NCBI GenBank assembly: GCA_905373085.1
Contig: CAJPRR010000079.1
Span: forward strand, 1-10,137
Reading direction: 5' to 3'
Source of the DNA: an uncultured Selenomonas sp.
GTDB taxonomy: Bacteria; Bacillota; Negativicutes; Selenomonadales; Selenomonadaceae
Length of the DNA: 10,137 bases
How positions within the stretch are numbered: the first letter of the stretch is position 1; every line of letters begins with the position of its first letter. Made by a program: the position numbers and the translations under genes. Shown one piece after another: positions 6,562 through 10,137 of this stretch. A model generated the notes under the pieces. That model had not been told where the DNA came from and searched no databases. It worked only from the letters and a program-made list of their open reading frames with translations.

Positions 6562-7306
6562 CATCGTGACGCTCTTTCCTGCGATGTTCGAGGCGGTTTT
6601 CAGCGAGAGCATCATCAAGCGTGCGAGGGCGAAGGGGCTGCTCGACATACGTCTGACGCAGCTGCGTGACTTCGCCTTTGACAAGCATCGGCAGGTCGAT
6701 GATTCGCCCTTCGGCGGCGGCAGCGGCATGGTTTTGAAGCCCGAGCCGATGTTTCGCGCCGTGCGCTCGATCGTGGCGAACAGCGCTTTGAGGCGGCGGC
6801 GCATCGTGCTCCTGTGCCCGAGCGGCGCGACTTTCACGCAGGCGAAGGCAAAGGAGCTGGCGCAAGAGGAGCAGCTGATCTTCCTTTGCGGGCACTACGA
6901 GGGATTCGACGCACGCATCCATGCGCATCTGGCGGACGAGGCGATCTCCATCGGCGATTTCGTGCTGACGGGCGGCGAACTGCCCGCGATGGTCGTCGTC
7001 GACGCCGTGGCTCGCATGATTCCGGGCGTCCTCGGCTCGGAAGAGTCTGCGCCGACGGATTCTTTCTACGACGGCCTCTTGGAATTCCCGCAGTACACAA
7101 GGCCGCGCATTTTCGAGGGAATGGAAGTGCCCGAGGCGCTTCTGTCCGGCGATCATGCAAGGATTCGCGCCTGGCGTCGCAGGGAATCGCTGCGCATCAC
7201 GAACGAGAGGCGGCCTGAGCTTTTGGAAGGCGTGCCGCTTACGGCAGAGGAGCGGCGCTTTTTGGCGGCTCTTGCAGAGAAGGAAGCGAATTGTGAGAAA
7301 GATTAG
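6551..7306 (+). CDS. trmD: tRNA (guanine-N1)-methyltransferase TrmD
   Basis: TrmD transfers a methyl group from S-adenosylmethionine to N1 of G37 in tRNAs, preventing +1 frameshifting. The 251-residue length is typical. The SPOUT trefoil-knot cofactor site is visible as LCPSGATF (about 94-101), GHYEGFD (114-120) and SIGDFVLTGGE (133-143). The conserved TDSF element places the likely catalytic Asp at 170, in SAPTDSFYDGLLEFPQYTRP. Translation starts at GTG 6551 inside the end of rimM; AGGAAGAG (6533-6540) is the likely ribosome binding site. I see no intrinsic terminator after the stop. The gene for ribosomal protein L19 (rplS), which commonly follows trmD, is absent here. Confidence 0.97.
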   Translation: MRIDIVTLFPAMFEAVFSESIIKRARAKGLLDIRLTQLRDFAFDKHRQVDDSPFGGGSGMVLKPEPMFRAVRSIVANSALRRRRIVLLCPSGATFTQAKAKELAQEEQLIFLCGHYEGFDARIHAHLADEAISIGDFVLTGGELPAMVVVDAVARMIPGVLGSEESAPTDSFYDGLLEFPQYTRPRIFEGMEVPEALLSGDHARIRAWRRRESLRITNERRPELLEGVPLTAEERRFLAALAEKEANCEKD

Positions 7307-7325
7307 GCAGGGTTAAAGGAAAATT

Positions 7326-7354
7326 TTGACGAAAATCCGTTTCTTTGCTATAAT
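7326..7354 (+). promoter_or_regulatory. Sigma-A promoter of the 3D-domain protein gene
   Basis: TTGACG (7326-7331) and TATAAT (7349-7354) are 17 bases apart; only one -35 base differs from consensus. Transcription should start near 7361. It gives the cell-wall gene its own promoter, in addition to possible read-through from trmD, which lacks a visible terminator. Confidence 0.8.
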
Positions 7355-7357
7355 AAT

Positions 7358-7387
7358 CCTCGTAGGAAAATCAGCTTTTCTGTGAGG
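7358..7387 (+). promoter_or_regulatory. Possible hairpin covering the ribosome binding site
   Basis: CCTC (7358-7361) can pair with GAGG (7384-7387), and GAAAA (7366-7370) with TTTTC (7376-7380), with an internal loop between. The 3' arm is the Shine-Dalgarno sequence of the next gene. The predicted transcription start falls at the end of the 5' arm, so the outer pairs exist only in transcripts that begin slightly earlier or read through from trmD. Confidence 0.25.
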
Positions 7388-7396
7388 TGGCGTCTA

Positions 7397-7999
7397 TTGA
7401 GAAAAACGGTGATTTTTTCGTTCGTCCTTTGCCTCTGCCTGCTTTTTTCGAGCGCCGCAGCCTTTGCCGGCGGCTTTCTTGTCAAGGAGGGCATGCGGGG
7501 CGACAGCGTGCGTGCCGTGCAGAAACTCCTGATCGGGCGCGGCTATCTTGCGGACGGGGAAGACGACGGCGTCTGCGGCAAGAAGACGGTGACTGCCATC
7601 ACGAAGTTCCAGCAGGAGAACGGCTTGGATGCCGACGGCGTCTGCGGACAGTTGACGTACAGGGCGCTCTCGGGCGGCGAGGAGCCGCCTGTCATCGAGA
7701 CGCCTGCGAGCCGCGGCGGCGGGCGCTCGCTGCTCGTTGCGGCCTCGGCGTACAGCCGCTTCGATCCGGGTCTTTCGAGTCATACGGCAAGCGGAACTTT
7801 GGTGAGAAAAGGCGTGATCGCTGTCGATCCTGCGGTCATACCGATGGGCACGCGCGTCTTCATTCCGGGCTACGGCGAGGCGGTGGCTGAGGATGTCGGC
7901 TCGGCGATTCGCGGCAACACGATCGACATCGCCTTCGAGACGGCAGAAGAGGCGATCCAGTTCGGCCGCAGAACCATCGAGATCTTTATCATGGATTGA
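7397..7999 (+). CDS. Exported peptidoglycan-binding 3D-domain protein, putative lytic enzyme
   Basis: The 200-residue product begins with a signal peptide (MRKTVIFSFVLCLCLLFSSA, cleavage likely after AFA at 24). A PG_binding_1 domain follows at about 28-91. After a Gly-rich linker comes a C-terminal 3D domain (about 113-200), with the three namesake aspartates at D144 (AVDP), D166 (EDVG) and D177 (NTIDIAF). The 3D fold is a double-psi beta-barrel related to MltA lytic transglycosylases, so glycan-strand cleavage is the likely activity; substrate and role are inferred. TTG 7397 is preferred over the upstream GTG 7382, because GAGGTG (7384-7389) is 7 bases before it and the resulting signal peptide is conventional. 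Both DGxxG turns of the peptidoglycan-binding domain contain Cys (C60, C83). Confidence 0.9.
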   Translation: MRKTVIFSFVLCLCLLFSSAAAFAGGFLVKEGMRGDSVRAVQKLLIGRGYLADGEDDGVCGKKTVTAITKFQQENGLDADGVCGQLTYRALSGGEEPPVIETPASRGGGRSLLVAASAYSRFDPGLSSHTASGTLVRKGVIAVDPAVIPMGTRVFIPGYGEAVAEDVGSAIRGNTIDIAFETAEEAIQFGRRTIEIFIMD

Positions 8000-8044
8000 G
8001 AAGGGCGCTTGCTGTTTTTGCAGCATGATGGCGGCAAGGCATTG

Positions 8045-8093
8045 GAAAAGCAGGCTTTCGGCGTGAAAGGTTCGCGCCGGAAGCCTGCTTTTC
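8045..8093. terminator. Strong hairpin terminator after the 3D-domain gene
   Basis: A perfect 13-bp stem (8045-8057 with 8081-8093) extends inward through 7 more pairs, two of them G-U, to a 9-base loop at 8065-8073. The 3' arm ends in GCTTTTC followed by TTA, giving a short T-tract; the 5' arm starts GAAAAGC, so it may also act on the other strand. It ends only 18 bases before the priA start. Confidence 0.85.
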
Positions 8094-8111
8094 TTATGGG
8101 AGGCGAGTATT

Positions 8112-10137
8112 TTGCGAAGGGCGGAAGTCTTTGTCAATATTCCTGTGAAGAGCATAGCGAAGGCGTACAGCTACGCTGTGCCCGACGAACTGTCTTTCCT
8201 TGCGTCGGGCTGGCGCGTGTTCGTTCCTTTTGGCGGGCGCAGGGTCGAGGGCTTCGTCGTCTCCGTCCGGGAGGATGATGGAGAGCGGCAGGATTACGAA
8301 TTGAAGGCGATCATTGCCGCCGTCGACGAGGAGGCGTGGTTCACGCCCGAGATGATGGAAACGGCACGTCGGATTGCGGAATTCTATCTGTGCTCTCCCG
8401 CTGAGGCGATGCGGCTCTTCATGCCCGGCAAGAGCGGCTTGAAGATCGAGGTCGAGTATGAGGCAAAAGAGGGGGAAGAGCCGTCTTTGACGGGCGCGGC
8501 GCAGCAGGTTTTCCGTTGTCTCCGTGAAAATGGCGTCATGCAGCTTTCCGTACTTCGCAAGGCGCTTCCTGCGCTTGTCGCAGAGATGCCTGTTCTCTTG
8601 GAAAAGCTCGTGCAGCAAAAGCAGGTGAGAAAGCTCTATCGGGCACAGAAGCGCGACAAGGCGCGGTATGAGAATGTCCTGTCGCTCGCGCGTCCGCTCG
8701 ATGAGACAGCGCTCTCCCGCTATCGAAGGCGGCACGCGCAGAAGCGTCTGTTGGAAATTCTTGCCGCAGAGGGAGAGAAGACGGACGCCGCCCTGCGCGA
8801 GACGGGCATATCCGCTGCCGTGCTTCGCGCCGTGCTCGAAGCGGGCGATGTGAAGAGCGAGAAGCGGCGCGTTCTGCGCGACAGCTACGGCGATATGGCG
8901 GGCGTGGGGGCGATGGTCGACCTGACGGCGGAGCAGCGTGCGGCTGTCGATGCCGTGCTTCCCTATATCGAGCGGCGCGAGCATCATGGCTTCCTCTTGC
9001 ATGGCGTGACGGGAAGCGGCAAGACGCAGGTCTATATCGAGACGGCGGCGGCCGTGCGCAGGGAAGGGCGCAGGGTCATCGTGCTCGTGCCCGAAATCGC
9101 CCTGACGAGCCAGATCGTCCTCGCCTTCAAGGGATCTTTTCCCGAGGACATCGTCGTCATGCACAGTCAGCTTTCCCTCGCCGAGCGAAACGATGCGATC
9201 TTCCGCGTGCGGCGAGGCGAGGCGGGCATCGTCATCGGTGCGCGCTCGGCGCTCTTCACGCCCGTCGAGGACGTCGGACTCATCATCCTCGACGAGGAGC
9301 AGGACATGTCCTACAAGCAGGACGAGGCGCCGCGCTACCATGCGCGTCCCATCGCCGAGGTCATGGCGAAGTTGCATCGCGCCGTACTGCTTTTGGGCAG
9401 CGCCACGCCGTCTCTTGAGACGTCGTACCGTGCTCGCTGCGGCGAGTTCACGCTCCTTTCGATGCCCGAGCGCATCGGTGCGAAGCCGCTTGCGCATGTC
9501 GAATGCGTCGACATGCGCGAGGAACTGCATCGCGGCAATCGCACGATCATTTCCGCATCTTTGCGTCGGCTCATTGAGGAAACGATGGCGAAGAAAGAGC
9601 AGCTGATCCTCATGCTGAACCGCCGCGGCTTCTCGACCTTCGTCATGTGCCGCTCGTGCGGCGCTGTCGTCCGATGCCCGTCATGCTCGCTGCCGCTCGT
9701 CTACCATAGAAGCGGCAAGCTCCTGTGCCATCACTGTGACATCGAGCAGGCCGTGCCGCTCCTGTGCCCCGAGTGTGCAAGTCCCTGCATCAAATACTTT
9801 GGCTCGGGCACGGAAAAGCTGGAAGCGGAGCTCAAAACGCTTGTGCCGGCGGCACGCGTCGTGCGCATGGATCGTGACACGACGGCGCGAAAGCTCGCGC
9901 ATCAGGAAATCCTCACGGCGTTTCGCGAGAAAAAGTACGACATCCTGCTCGGCACGCAGATGGTCGCCAAGGGGCATGACATCCCGGGCGTTACGGCGGT
10001 CGGCATACTCAGCGCCGATGCGAGTCTCAACATGCCCGACTTCCGCGCGGCGGAGCGCTGCTTCATGCTCATCACGCAGACAGCGGGCCGCGCAGGCAGG
10101 GGCGAGTCTGCGGGACGGGTCGTCGTGCAGTGCTACA
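8112..10137 (+). CDS. priA: Primosomal protein N' (replication restart helicase PriA), 3' end outside window
   Basis: An uninterrupted frame of 675 codons runs to the right edge; about 110-130 residues are probably missing. PriA recognises stalled forks, unwinds the lagging arm and reloads DnaB. Visible parts are the N-terminal 3'-DNA-binding domain (RRAEVFVNIPVKSIAKAYSY), Walker A GVTGSGKT (298-305), Walker B DEEQD (394-398) and LGSATPSLE (motif III). The zinc-binding insert has eight Cys in four CxxC pairs (513/516, 522/525, 539/542, 552/555). GTQMVAKGHDIPG and QTAGRAGRG are motifs V and VI. The TTG start is supported by GGGAGG at 8098-8103, 8 bases upstream, and by the match to PriA N-termini. 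No promoter is visible between the terminator at 8045-8093 and this start. Confidence 0.96.
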   Translation, partial: MRRAEVFVNIPVKSIAKAYSYAVPDELSFLASGWRVFVPFGGRRVEGFVVSVREDDGERQDYELKAIIAAVDEEAWFTPEMMETARRIAEFYLCSPAEAMRLFMPGKSGLKIEVEYEAKEGEEPSLTGAAQQVFRCLRENGVMQLSVLRKALPALVAEMPVLLEKLVQQKQVRKLYRAQKRDKARYENVLSLARPLDETALSRYRRRHAQKRLLEILAAEGEKTDAALRETGISAAVLRAVLEAGDVKSEKRRVLRDSYGDMAGVGAMVDLTAEQRAAVDAVLPYIERREHHGFLLHGVTGSGKTQVYIETAAAVRREGRRVIVLVPEIALTSQIVLAFKGSFPEDIVVMHSQLSLAERNDAIFRVRRGEAGIVIGARSALFTPVEDVGLIILDEEQDMSYKQDEAPRYHARPIAEVMAKLHRAVLLLGSATPSLETSYRARCGEFTLLSMPERIGAKPLAHVECVDMREELHRGNRTIISASLRRLIEETMAKKEQLILMLNRRGFSTFVMCRSCGAVVRCPSCSLPLVYHRSGKLLCHHCDIEQAVPLLCPECASPCIKYFGSGTEKLEAELKTLVPAARVVRMDRDTTARKLAHQEILTAFREKKYDILLGTQMVAKGHDIPGVTAVGILSADASLNMPDFRAAERCFMLITQTAGRAGRGESAGRVVVQCY

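Overview
The window is a compact, GC-rich stretch of bacterial chromosome. The core gene order ylxM-ffh-rpsP-khpA-ylqD-rimM-trmD is characteristic of Firmicutes. The GC-rich coding sequence with many CGC/GGC/GAC codons, the 3D-domain cell-wall protein and the overall protein flavour suggest a Negativicutes member such as Selenomonas or a relative. That genus-level guess is inference; no marker in the window proves it. I see no mobile element, CRISPR array, tRNA or rRNA.

Layout. (1) Positions 1-636 hold the C-terminal part of a DEAD-box RNA helicase that enters from the left edge. (2) Positions 637-904 are a non-coding gap with several inverted repeats, ending in a strong hairpin that can terminate transcription in both directions. 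(3) Positions 905-2869 on the minus strand encode a transmembrane chemoreceptor with a dCache sensor that carries most of the residues of the amino-acid-binding motif. (4) Positions 2870-3179 are an AT-rich divergent control region with one near-consensus promoter for each direction. (5) Positions 3180-7306 form a co-directional ribosome-biogenesis and protein-targeting operon: YlxM, Ffh, S16, KhpA, YlqD, RimM and TrmD. (6) From 7326 a separate promoter drives an exported peptidoglycan-binding 3D-domain protein. (7) Position 8112 to the right edge is the primosomal helicase gene priA, truncated by the window end.

How the genes fit together. The operon groups signal recognition particle function (ffh and its accessory ylxM), a small-subunit ribosomal protein (rpsP) and the S16/30S maturation factor RimM. 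It also holds an RNA-binding KH protein and the tRNA m1G37 methyltransferase TrmD. Three junctions overlap (ylxM/ffh, ylqD/rimM, rimM/trmD), which implies translational coupling. The gaps that do exist (ffh-rpsP, rpsP-khpA, khpA-ylqD) each contain one or two stem-loops, including a perfect 22-base palindrome before ylqD. The operon leader can form two mutually exclusive hairpins, one terminator-like and one covering the ylxM ribosome binding site.

The gene content is mostly housekeeping, and I found no undescribed multi-gene system. The observations most worth checking are RNA-level structures in leaders and gaps, and a near-complete amino-acid-sensing motif in the chemoreceptor.
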